This document shows positions 58,194 to 64,000 of a stretch of DNA of 64,000 nucleotides, piece by piece. Both the position numbers and the translations under genes were made by a program. Position 1 is the stretch's first letter. The number at the start of each line of letters is the position of its first letter. Below the pieces are notes generated by a model, which was not told where the DNA came from, did not search any database, and worked only from the letters and a program-made list of their open reading frames with translations. This stretch comes from SAR324 cluster bacterium (lineage in GTDB: Bacteria; SAR324; NAC60-12): positions 110,278 through 174,277 of the forward strand of contig JANQJU010000082.1 in the NCBI GenBank assembly GCA_028281495.1. Reading direction: 5' to 3'.

Positions 58194-59150
58194 TTAAGGA
58201 TGCTGTTCTAAAAAATCGTGAATCCGGCTCAAGTCGTCTGGATCCAAGTGCAAGTTCGCAGCTTGCATCACCCCTTCCACTTGATCGGGACGACGCATTC
58301 CTACAATGGCCCCGGTGACTGCCGAATTTCCGCAAACCCAAGCAATCGCGACGGCTGCGGGGCCACAGCCGTGTTTCTCACCAATCGTTCGGAGCACCTC
58401 GACCAGTTCCAAATTGCGGCTCAAGCGAGGTTCTTGGAATTCATTGTCTTTGCGACGCCAATCGTCTTCAGCGAGGTTGGCCATCCGTTCTTGAGTCATT
58501 TTTCCAGACAACAACCCCGATCCCATGGGCGAGTATGCAATCACACCGATGTTGTGTTGCTCGCAGTACGGCAGAATCTCCGTTTCCACTTCCCGTTTGA
58601 CCAAGGAATATGGGGGTTGCAATGACGTGATCGGCGCGATTGCTGCGAGTCGATCCATTTGCGCTGGATTGAAATTGGACAATCCAATATACCGCACCTT
58701 GCCTTCCTGCTTGAGTTGGGCCAGCGTTTCCCAACCTTCTTCGATCTCAGGTTCGGGATTGGGCCAATGGATCTGATACAAGTCGATCACATCCACCCCC
58801 AACCGCTGGAGGCTGTCTTCCACCTCCTGCCGAACGGAGGCTGCTTTCAAGGTGGTGTTGATTTCTTGTTGGTCATCCCATACAAACGAACATTTGGTGA
58901 AAATATACGGCTTGTTGGAACGCTCTTTGAGCATCTGCCCAATCACGGTTTCCGAATGGCCCAAGCCATACACGGGTGCGGTGTCGATCCAATTGATCCC
59001 GGCATCCAAGGCTTGATGCAAGGTGGCAATGGAGTCTTGGTCTTCCTGACTCCCCCAGCCCCATTGCCACGATCCGCCAATGGCCCAAGCGCCTAATCCT
59101 ATCCGAGTGATCGCTAAGTCGGAATTTCCTAAATTCTGTGTTTCCATCAT
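58194..59150 (-). CDS. Aldo/keto reductase, 318 aa
   Basis: Cytosolic NADPH-dependent oxidoreductase of the AKR superfamily. The catalytic tetrad is visible: Asp56 and Tyr61 in IDTAPVYG, Lys86 in FTKCSF and His128 in QIHWPNP. The cofactor-binding end has AIVGMRRPDQVEG. The length is typical. ATG 59150 has GGAG five bases upstream, followed at once by a second ATG. It has its own promoter and lies 218 bases upstream of the radical SAM gene in the same direction. The spacing and stem-loop suggest a separate transcript, though a tailoring role cannot be excluded. The substrate is unknown. Confidence 0.9.
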   Translation of the reverse strand: MMETQNLGNSDLAITRIGLGAWAIGGSWQWGWGSQEDQDSIATLHQALDAGINWIDTAPVYGLGHSETVIGQMLKERSNKPYIFTKCSFVWDDQQEINTTLKAASVRQEVEDSLQRLGVDVIDLYQIHWPNPEPEIEEGWETLAQLKQEGKVRYIGLSNFNPAQMDRLAAIAPITSLQPPYSLVKREVETEILPYCEQHNIGVIAYSPMGSGLLSGKMTQERMANLAEDDWRRKDNEFQEPRLSRNLELVEVLRTIGEKHGCGPAAVAIAWVCGNSAVTGAIVGMRRPDQVEGVMQAANLHLDPDDLSRIHDFLEQHP

Positions 59151-59183
59151 TAATTCTCCATCATGAAGTGTTGCTCAATCGTC

Positions 59184-59200
59184 ACGGTTCTCAAAACCGT
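59184..59200 (-). promoter_or_regulatory. Inverted repeat in the leader of the aldo/keto reductase
   Basis: A perfect six-base arm pair, ACGGTT-ctcaa-AACCGT, sits between the promoter and the start codon. It may be an operator or an mRNA hairpin. The rest of 59151-59457 shows only the promoter below and no gene. Confidence 0.35.
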
Positions 59201-59235
59201 ACTTTCCCAAATTCCCTCAGTGATCAAGCGGTCCA

Positions 59236-59264
59236 CTTATAGCTCCAAAAGCCCAAGCCGACAA
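59236..59264 (-). promoter_or_regulatory. Sigma70-like promoter of the aldo/keto reductase
   Basis: On the minus strand: TTGTCG (59264-59259), a 17-base spacer and TATAAG (59241-59236), about 85 bases before the start codon. Confidence 0.5.
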
Positions 59265-59457
59265 CCATTGGATTGGATGGGAGTGATGCAGATTTGTCAT
59301 GAAGCGTTGCATCTCCATGAAAGAGGTTTACATTTTTGAGTCATCTAGTACTACTCCATTAAGTTAGAGGCTGCTCATTTCAAACACTCTCCAACATTCC
59401 CATTATCTCTGTTGTATCGATAGAAAAGTTCAACTTTGACGGTCAGCAGCCCTTGAT

Positions 59458-59619
59458 TTAATAATTTTCTGGAACATTTCGAATCCAGAATCGCCCCGTT
59501 TCATCCCACACTACAACTTTGGTGCCACTTGTATTCAAGGTACCTCGGAAACCTTCCCCCTTCGAGGCACACATCAAACCAGGAAACTCCCTGATATCAG
59601 ATACGACACGCTTTTGGCC
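59458..59619 (-). pseudogene. Remnant of an unknown gene, C-terminal fragment
   Basis: A short minus-strand frame reads RVVSDIREFPGL, then GFRGTLNTSGTKVVVWDE, and ends WIRNVPENY-stop. The protein-like composition suggests a real coding tail that lost its 5' part where the IS1 remnant joins it. It overlaps the remnant in another frame. No start codon or upstream part is visible. Confidence 0.35.
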
Positions 59620-59908
59620 AGTTTGAAGATTTCACAGCCAAATTGTAATTCCAAAGAAAGAGTTTTAAGGAATAAACTAACGCCTCCTTTTTCTTTGAAA
59701 ACGAGAGCGTTTTTCGGGTCAACCTCCCCAATTTTTGCCTCAAAGTGCCATTGAACCGTTCAATGTGATTAGTTTGTCCATGCTTCTTGGCAGCACTCCA
59801 ATGGTAAGCGTGAGGAAAGCTTTTATCGTAAGCAGCCCAGAGATCTCTTCGGGATTCTAAGTAGCGGTAATCTAAGGGTATTGAATGAGGAATTGATCTC
59901 AAAATCAA
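59597..59908 (-). pseudogene. IS1-family transposase remnant (C-terminal part of InsB-like protein)
   Basis: About 103 residues with the diagnostic TNHIERFNGTLRQK stretch, LGRLTRKTLSFSKK and a late NYNLAV block of IS1 transposases. The N-terminal DNA-binding part and the InsA frame are missing, and no IS1-type terminal inverted repeats are evident. The element is a dead fragment. The promoter of the toxin-antitoxin pair begins 14 bases to its right. Confidence 0.75.
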
Positions 59909-59921
59909 AATTGAGACAGGT

Positions 59922-59950
59922 TTGATTCACATTGCCAAAAAATGTATCAT
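59922..59950 (+). promoter_or_regulatory. Sigma70-like promoter of the toxin-antitoxin pair
   Basis: TTGATT (59922-59927), a 17-base spacer and TATCAT (59945-59950), with the first possible ATG at 59975. Confidence 0.5.
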
Positions 59951-59974
59951 TGACTCGCGGTTAAATCCTAATTC

Positions 59975-60262
59975 ATGTCTAAAGCAACCCTACAACGAGG
60001 CCCTATGCAGGTAACTGTTACGATCCCTGACAATTATTCAACGCTTTCATCTGACGAAAAACTGAATATACTTTTTAAAGAAGTTCAAAAGGTGGAAAGT
60101 GAATCAGCTCCTCTCCCGACTTCCTCAGAGGATGAGATGCCTGAATGGAAACAAAAGATTATGCAGGCTAAAGGATTGTGGAAAGATCGAACGGACTTAC
60201 CCGATTTTGAAGCAGTTCGCGATTCGTTGGATCGCCATGTATTTGATAGTGCTCCACAATGA
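59975..60262 (+). CDS. Antitoxin of a VapBC-type pair, 95 aa (85 aa from the internal ATG)
   Basis: Small acidic protein encoded directly before a PIN-domain toxin; the stop overlaps the toxin start by four bases (ATGA). MQVTVTIPDNYSTLSSDEK at the internal start could form the DNA-binding strand region. The C-terminal part, rich in Trp and Asp (MPEWKQKIMQAKGLWKDR, then DLPDFEAVRDSLD), has the look of a toxin-wrapping tail. The ATG at 60005 has GAGG four bases before it and may be the true start. I do not recognise a named antitoxin family; the call rests mainly on position. It should bind and neutralise the toxin and repress the operon. Confidence 0.7.
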   Translation: MSKATLQRGPMQVTVTIPDNYSTLSSDEKLNILFKEVQKVESESAPLPTSSEDEMPEWKQKIMQAKGLWKDRTDLPDFEAVRDSLDRHVFDSAPQ

Positions 60263-60642
60263 TTATTGACACGAACATAGTCATCGATTTCTTGAAAGAG
60301 CGGTCAGAAGCTATTCAGTTTTTTAGTGAACTGGAGGATCGGCCTGTCATTTCTGTTATCACCGTTTCCGAGTTGTATGCCAGAGTTCGGGAGTCTGAGC
60401 GTCGTACTCTTCAGGCATTTATCGACGGTTCCCAAACCGTGGCTGTGAATGAAAAGATCGCGTTGCAGGCTGGAGAATATTTGAACCAATACCAGAAAAG
60501 TCATGGCGTTCGTCTCGGAGATGCCTTGATAGCAGCCACCGCAACTGTGCTCAGTTTGGAGTTGGTTTCTCTCAATGCCAAACATTTTCCTATGCTTGAA
60601 GGCATCCTTGTTCCCTATAACCCCAATAAACAAAACAACTGA
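60259..60642 (+). CDS. vapC: VapC-type PIN-domain RNase toxin, 127 aa
   Basis: PIN fold with conserved acidic metal-binding residues: Asp4 in MIIDTNIVIDF, Glu38 in SELYARV and Asp88 in LGDALIAATA. A final LVSLNAKHF block is standard for VapC. The length is normal. VapC proteins are Mg-dependent ribonucleases that cut tRNA or rRNA and slow growth when the antitoxin is lost. Translationally coupled to the antitoxin gene. Confidence 0.9.
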   Translation: MIIDTNIVIDFLKERSEAIQFFSELEDRPVISVITVSELYARVRESERRTLQAFIDGSQTVAVNEKIALQAGEYLNQYQKSHGVRLGDALIAATATVLSLELVSLNAKHFPMLEGILVPYNPNKQNN

Positions 60643-60720
60643 TACGATTTTAAGCGATTTTTAAGGAGCAATTCCCTTCCCAACCTTTCATAATGACGTG
60701 GTCACTTAACCCCACCCATT

Positions 60721-60939
60721 ATGAATCCCTTCCCACATTGGACCCTCCAGCCCCAAGAACAATCCGGTGACTACATGTTCTCCGGTCGGCTGGTGCTGAG
60801 CAAATCCGTCAAAAATGCCCTTTCCGCACGAGAAATTGCCCAGATCATCCAGGATCTCTTGCAGCGTGTTGAAGAACACCACGGGGCTGATTACCTCCAA
60901 AGATTCATTGACACCCAAGGTCGAACCATTCCTTTTTAA
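60721..60939 (+). CDS. Hypothetical protein, 72 aa
   Basis: Begins MNPFPHWTLQPQEQSGDY and ends DTQGRTIPF. No family recognised. The middle (LSAREIAQIIQDLLQRVEEHHG) is a plausible amphipathic helix. No clear ribosome-binding site precedes the ATG. It may be a third gene of the toxin-antitoxin transcript. Confidence 0.45.
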   Translation: MNPFPHWTLQPQEQSGDYMFSGRLVLSKSVKNALSAREIAQIIQDLLQRVEEHHGADYLQRFIDTQGRTIPF

Positions 60940-60973
60940 GATCCCGAGCATCCAAATAAAATGGGACAATAAA

Positions 60974-61177
60974 TTATTCGAACTGATTTGCTACTGAAAA
61001 AAAAAGATTCCTGAACCATTTATGCTTTTTGTCACCTTGGTACTTTTTGGCCCAGTAAACATTCCTCCAACTACCCCCTTTACTATCTTTAAACGACACA
61101 CTCCACGAATCATGTGTTCCAAGACTGGCATAATGAACGGGATACTTCTCAGTAGATTCGCCATTTATCATTGACAT
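60974..61177 (-). CDS. Hypothetical protein, 67 aa, possibly a gene remnant
   Basis: Basic, aromatic-rich peptide (HDSWSVSFKD, WRNVYWAKKYQGDKKHKW). No family recognised, and only a weak GAAG upstream. It may be a fragment of a larger gene. Confidence 0.25.
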   Translation of the reverse strand: MSMINGESTEKYPVHYASLGTHDSWSVSFKDSKGGSWRNVYWAKKYQGDKKHKWFRNLFFSVANQFE

Positions 61178-61209
61178 GCTTCAAATCCAAGGTTGGTAGC
61201 CAATGTCTC

Positions 61210-61620
61210 TTACCCTCCGATAACATGAATGGTCTTTTGGTTGAACGTTTTGGTTTTCCAAAAAATTTTAGTTTCCCAATCCACATTTTTCCGCCGATCA
61301 AATACTAACAACCACCCTTCATCAATTCCCAATCGGTCCATATATCCTGCCAATTGGGAGATTCCTTCTTCGACTTTATTGTCAGAATAGCGGATTTTGA
61401 TTTCCATCGGATAAGCATTCCCTCGATAATGTAAGCACAAATCCAATCGTTGCTTGCCCAGCGCCATCTCGCGCACCAACTGTCCACCTCCGTTAACAAC
61501 CTTCTGCAAGAACGCTTGCAACAACAAATGGGGGGCAGCTTCCTTGTATTCAAATCGTTCCACCCAAATCTCGCTGTTTTGTCGCCAAAAGGTCTGGAAG
61601 TCCGTCAATAACCGTTTCAT
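61210..61620 (-). CDS. PD-(D/E)XK nuclease domain protein, 136 aa
   Basis: Nuclease core: Asp in KQRLDLCLHY, then E-x-K in YPMEIKIRY, then GISQLAGYMDRLG, the usual motif order of the nuclease domain that ends many AAA-ATPase-like proteins. The ATG at 61620 has AGGA ten bases upstream. It lies in the same reading frame as the ATPase gene, separated only by a TAA and a few codons, so the two may be one ancestral protein cut by a nonsense change, or a two-gene pair. Its likely target is DNA; biological role unknown. Confidence 0.7.
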   Translation of the reverse strand: MKRLLTDFQTFWRQNSEIWVERFEYKEAAPHLLLQAFLQKVVNGGGQLVREMALGKQRLDLCLHYRGNAYPMEIKIRYSDNKVEEGISQLAGYMDRLGIDEGWLLVFDRRKNVDWETKIFWKTKTFNQKTIHVIGG

Positions 61621-61641
61621 GTCCAATCGTCCTTGAGTGTC

Positions 61642-62772
61642 TTAAGCCGTGGCATCCGGTGGATAGTCATTTTCAATCATCGAGTTTTGAGCTGAATCGC
61701 TCAGCACACGAAGCATCACCTCAGCGTAAATGGGATTGGCAGGCACCACTTTTTTTTGCTCATCCACGCGAATCAAACCCAGATCTAGAACGAATGAATA
61801 GTCGTCATTCAACGGATCTCGGTTAATTGATTCACCGAGTATTAAAGGTTCGATGATTCGTTGAACCCGCTTTTCCCGAAGATGTTTTAGAAGACTTTCG
61901 ACGTGGGTATCCCGATTTTGAATGATTGTTTGAATGGCCTTTTCCACATGCTCTTGTTGAATACGAGATTCCTCTTCGGGAAGGAGACGTTCCACAACTT
62001 CCTGAGCGATGGCATTGACTAACCATGGTTGACCTTGGGTGTTGACAAAAATTGTTTGAACCACCGCTTCGGAAAACTGCTGCCCTGTTGCATCGCCATG
62101 TTGCTTCAACAACTGCATGATTTCAATCTGAGTAAAATTACGCAGTGTTTTTGCTCGGGTAACAATGTTGAAGGGGCTGGCAGATTTCAACGTTTCTAGA
62201 TCACCTCGGATTTTTCCTTGAAAGTCTCGAATATTCCGCATTCCTACTAAAGCCAAGGAATGCACAAAGGGCATTCTGCTCCGATTTACATAACCGAGTC
62301 GCACTTGCCTCAAGAAGGAGATCAACACCTCTTCGGATAAACAATCCACTTCATCAAACAAAATGACTAATGGCCTGTCCAATTGATTACAGATCATTCG
62401 AAGCGCGTCCCCGAGCACGGTATTGGTCCGGGTTAGGTCTAAATCTTGAGGAAAGATGTCGGCAGGGAAATAGGGATCGAATTTCAATTCTGATGCGAGC
62501 GAATTCAAAATATACCGAACACCAGTGTTGGTATCGTGAATGGAGTCCAGCGTTTCTAAAGAGCAATAGAGACAGTAATAGTCCCCAGCATTATTTAGTT
62601 CTTTCCATAAATCATGCAGCAGTGTGGTTTTGCCCGACTGACGTGCTGCATGGATGACGAAATATCGTTTGGCATCAATGATTGCCTTTAATCCTTGCAA
62701 GCGCCCTTGGGGAGGTAACATGTAATGTTCGCCAACAACACAGGGTCCTTCGGTATTAAAGTATTTGGACAT
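61642..62772 (-). CDS. AAA ATPase (AAA_35-like), 376 aa
   Basis: Numbered from the upstream GTG at 62784, Walker A is ARQSGKTTLL with Lys52 and Walker B is VILFDEVD near 142. The opening (VVGEHYMLPPQGRLQGL, then RYFVIHAARQSGKTT) is typical of AAA-like ATPases that carry a C-terminal PD-(D/E)XK domain. Here that domain is in the next gene. The ATG at 62772 is favoured over the GTG, with GGAAAAG upstream. A winged-helix-like end (NDDYSFVLDLGLIRVDEQ) follows the ATPase core. Found widely in environmental Gram-negatives in many copies; function not established. Confidence 0.75.
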   Translation of the reverse strand: MSKYFNTEGPCVVGEHYMLPPQGRLQGLKAIIDAKRYFVIHAARQSGKTTLLHDLWKELNNAGDYYCLYCSLETLDSIHDTNTGVRYILNSLASELKFDPYFPADIFPQDLDLTRTNTVLGDALRMICNQLDRPLVILFDEVDCLSEEVLISFLRQVRLGYVNRSRMPFVHSLALVGMRNIRDFQGKIRGDLETLKSASPFNIVTRAKTLRNFTQIEIMQLLKQHGDATGQQFSEAVVQTIFVNTQGQPWLVNAIAQEVVERLLPEEESRIQQEHVEKAIQTIIQNRDTHVESLLKHLREKRVQRIIEPLILGESINRDPLNDDYSFVLDLGLIRVDEQKKVVPANPIYAEVMLRVLSDSAQNSMIENDYPPDATA

Positions 62773-63091
62773 GAACTTTTCCACTATTTAAAAATGTGAC
62801 ACCTCTGTTTTTGTTCGATTGTATTGAAACCTATCTACTAACGGAAACTGGTTACCAACGCTTCATTCCGTAAATGAGAATACCATTGGCAGGCCTCTAA
62901 GTCTGACACCACTTGTGACCCACAATCCGGTGTTTTTTAAGAGGCCATCAAATATTTTACGTCACCATATGCGTCACATAAAGCTCTGAAATTCAAGGGG
63001 TTTGAGGGAAACCAGGGTAAGTCAATTCTAGTTAAATAACTGATGTTATCCAGTTAAGTAATATAAAGGAAAGTGAAGGAAATAAAGCCAC
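62773..63091. other. AT-rich spacer, candidate CRISPR leader
   Basis: No gene is seen. The last 100 bases before the array are AT-rich, with GTTAAATAACTGAT and TAAGTAATATAAAGG stretches, as expected for a leader if the array is read on the plus strand. Confidence 0.35.
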
Positions 63092-63911
63092 ACAAAATCC
63101 CCGCGCGCACGGGCCATTTTGAAATGGCTTCGGAATTCTGAAGGGTTACGACGTTGTATCCCCGCGCGCACGGGCCATTTGCCACGCCAACCATTATTGA
63201 GCGAAACTCACTGGTTGTATCCCCGCGCGCACGGGCCATTTGCAAAATTCAGCGAGCTATCAATCTTTAACAGCGTTGTATCCCCGCGCGCACGGGCCAT
63301 TTGAGTCAGGGATGTGAGGACAGGAGAATTGCACTGTTGTATCCCCGCGCGCACGGGCCATTTGTGTGGATTGATGGTGAAAAAATCGACAATAAAGTTG
63401 TATCCCCGCGCGCACGGGCCATTGGGGTACAGTCGAGGAAACATCATTGATTCGTGAGTTGTATCCCCGCGCGCACGGGCCATTGCCCAATCTTTGGGGC
63501 CTGTGGCTCACTACACTGTTGTATCCCCGCGCGCACGGGCCATTTCTGGCCAGGATTCAAGAAACGGTTCAGCAGTACGTTGTATCCCCGCGCGCACGGG
63601 CCATTTGCGCCCTCAGATTTGAAATATATGAAGGAGGGTGTTGTATCCCCGCGCGCACGGGCCATTTGAGAGAATTTTGAACTAGGAAAATCCTGGGTTC
63701 GTTGTATCCCCGCGCGCACGGGCCATTTGCATTGGGATCTGCTTATTATTGAATCAATGATGTTGTATCCCCGCGCGCACGGGCCATTTATGCAAAAGGG
63801 TTGTTTTGCCAACAATAGCCACGTTGTATCCCCGCGCGCACGGGCCATTTGCCTTAGCGCAAAACACTTCCATTTTTCCGGCTGTTGTATCCCCGCGCGC
63901 ACGCAATGTCA
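63092..63911. CRISPR. CRISPR array, 14 repeats and 13 spacers, I-E-like repeat
   Basis: The 28-base repeat starts GTTGTAT, has a palindromic core CCCCGCGCGCACGGG and ends CCATTT. Repeats begin at 63092, 63153, 63214, 63275, 63336, 63397, 63458, 63518, 63579, 63640, 63701, 63762, 63823 and 63884. Spacers are 33 bases, except the seventh (32), giving a 61-base period. The first repeat is altered in its first bases (ACAAAAT). The last matches only to base 63903. Repeats six and seven end CCATTG. The repeat length, period and GC-rich stem fit subtype I-E, but no cas gene is in view. Long open frames across the array are by-products of the repeat. The 89 bases after it hold nothing recognisable. 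Confidence 0.97.
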
Positions 63912-64000
63912 TCAAGTTTAGGTTTTCCCGTTTGGTTTCTCCATTTTCCCTTCAGGTGTCGCCCAGTTGTCTTGGCTGCGACAAGGCCCGCTTTCGGTTC

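Noticed and set aside
63208..63902. Repetitive minus- and plus-strand frames across the CRISPR array
   Set aside because: They translate the 61-base period and are not proteins.
1..64000. tRNA, rRNA, acyltransferase, HMG-CoA synthase-like branching enzymes or cas genes
   Set aside because: Looked for and not seen; malonyl loading and CRISPR proteins must be encoded elsewhere.

Overview
The window is dominated by natural-product assembly-line genes from a Gram-negative bacterium with roughly balanced base composition. Sec-type signal peptides, a periplasmic solute-binding protein and a membrane class III cyclase support Gram-negative. PD-(D/E)XK transposase-type nucleases and AAA ATPase/nuclease genes of the kind common in delta-proteobacteria-like and other environmental lineages fit too, but I cannot name the organism.

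Layout. (1) Bases 1-45061, plus strand: four co-directional, overlapping or tightly spaced genes of a trans-acyltransferase (AT-less) PKS/NRPS line. The first is the tail of a condensation-domain protein that starts left of the window. The next two encode about 6,390 and 6,440 residues, and the fourth about 1,706. I read nine ketosynthases (two without the first catalytic His), ten carrier domains, six ketoreductases, three dehydratases (one degenerate), five methyltransferases of two classes, an N-terminal thioesterase in the second gene, and helical docking tails. There is no AT domain, so malonyl loading must come from a protein encoded elsewhere. (2) 45216-46127: an Rpn-type PD-(D/E)XK nuclease gene with its own promoter. 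(3) 57975 down to 46155, minus strand: a compact set of HemN-like radical SAM enzyme, A-T protein, C-A-T-TE NRPS, P1B-like ATPase, solute-binding protein and adenylate/guanylate cyclase, several with overlapping start and stop codons. (4) 58194-62772: aldo/keto reductase, IS1-family remnant, VapBC-type toxin-antitoxin pair, small unknown genes, and an AAA ATPase followed by a nuclease. (5) 63092-63911: a CRISPR array of 14 repeats and 13 spacers with no cas gene in view.

Most unusual points. The fourth PKS gene opens with a GNAT/DUF2156-like domain fused to a complete tryptophanase/tyrosine phenol-lyase-like PLP domain, then a His-less KS and an ACP. This resembles the DUF-SH sulfur-insertion didomain known from leinamycin-type AT-less PKSs. 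It follows a module (KS-DH-KR-ACP) expected to present an enoyl thioester, and that module's protein ends in a methyltransferase. A plausible reading is C-S bond formation, C-S cleavage and S-methylation on the line. Second, almost every interdomain linker of the three PKS proteins carries an in-frame minisatellite (23 arrays listed, units of 12-36 bases). Third, the NRPS operon is translationally coupled to a P-type ATPase that lacks the usual CPx metal motif.

Predicted chemistry, inferred from domains only: hydroxyl, methyl-hydroxyl, methyl-alkene, a non-extending step, methyl-hydroxyl, hydroxyl, non-reduced methylated, alkene, then heteroatom insertion and transfer by a non-extending KS. 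The last PKS protein ends in a docking tail rather than a release domain, so its partner lies outside the window or is the N-terminal thioesterase protein itself.
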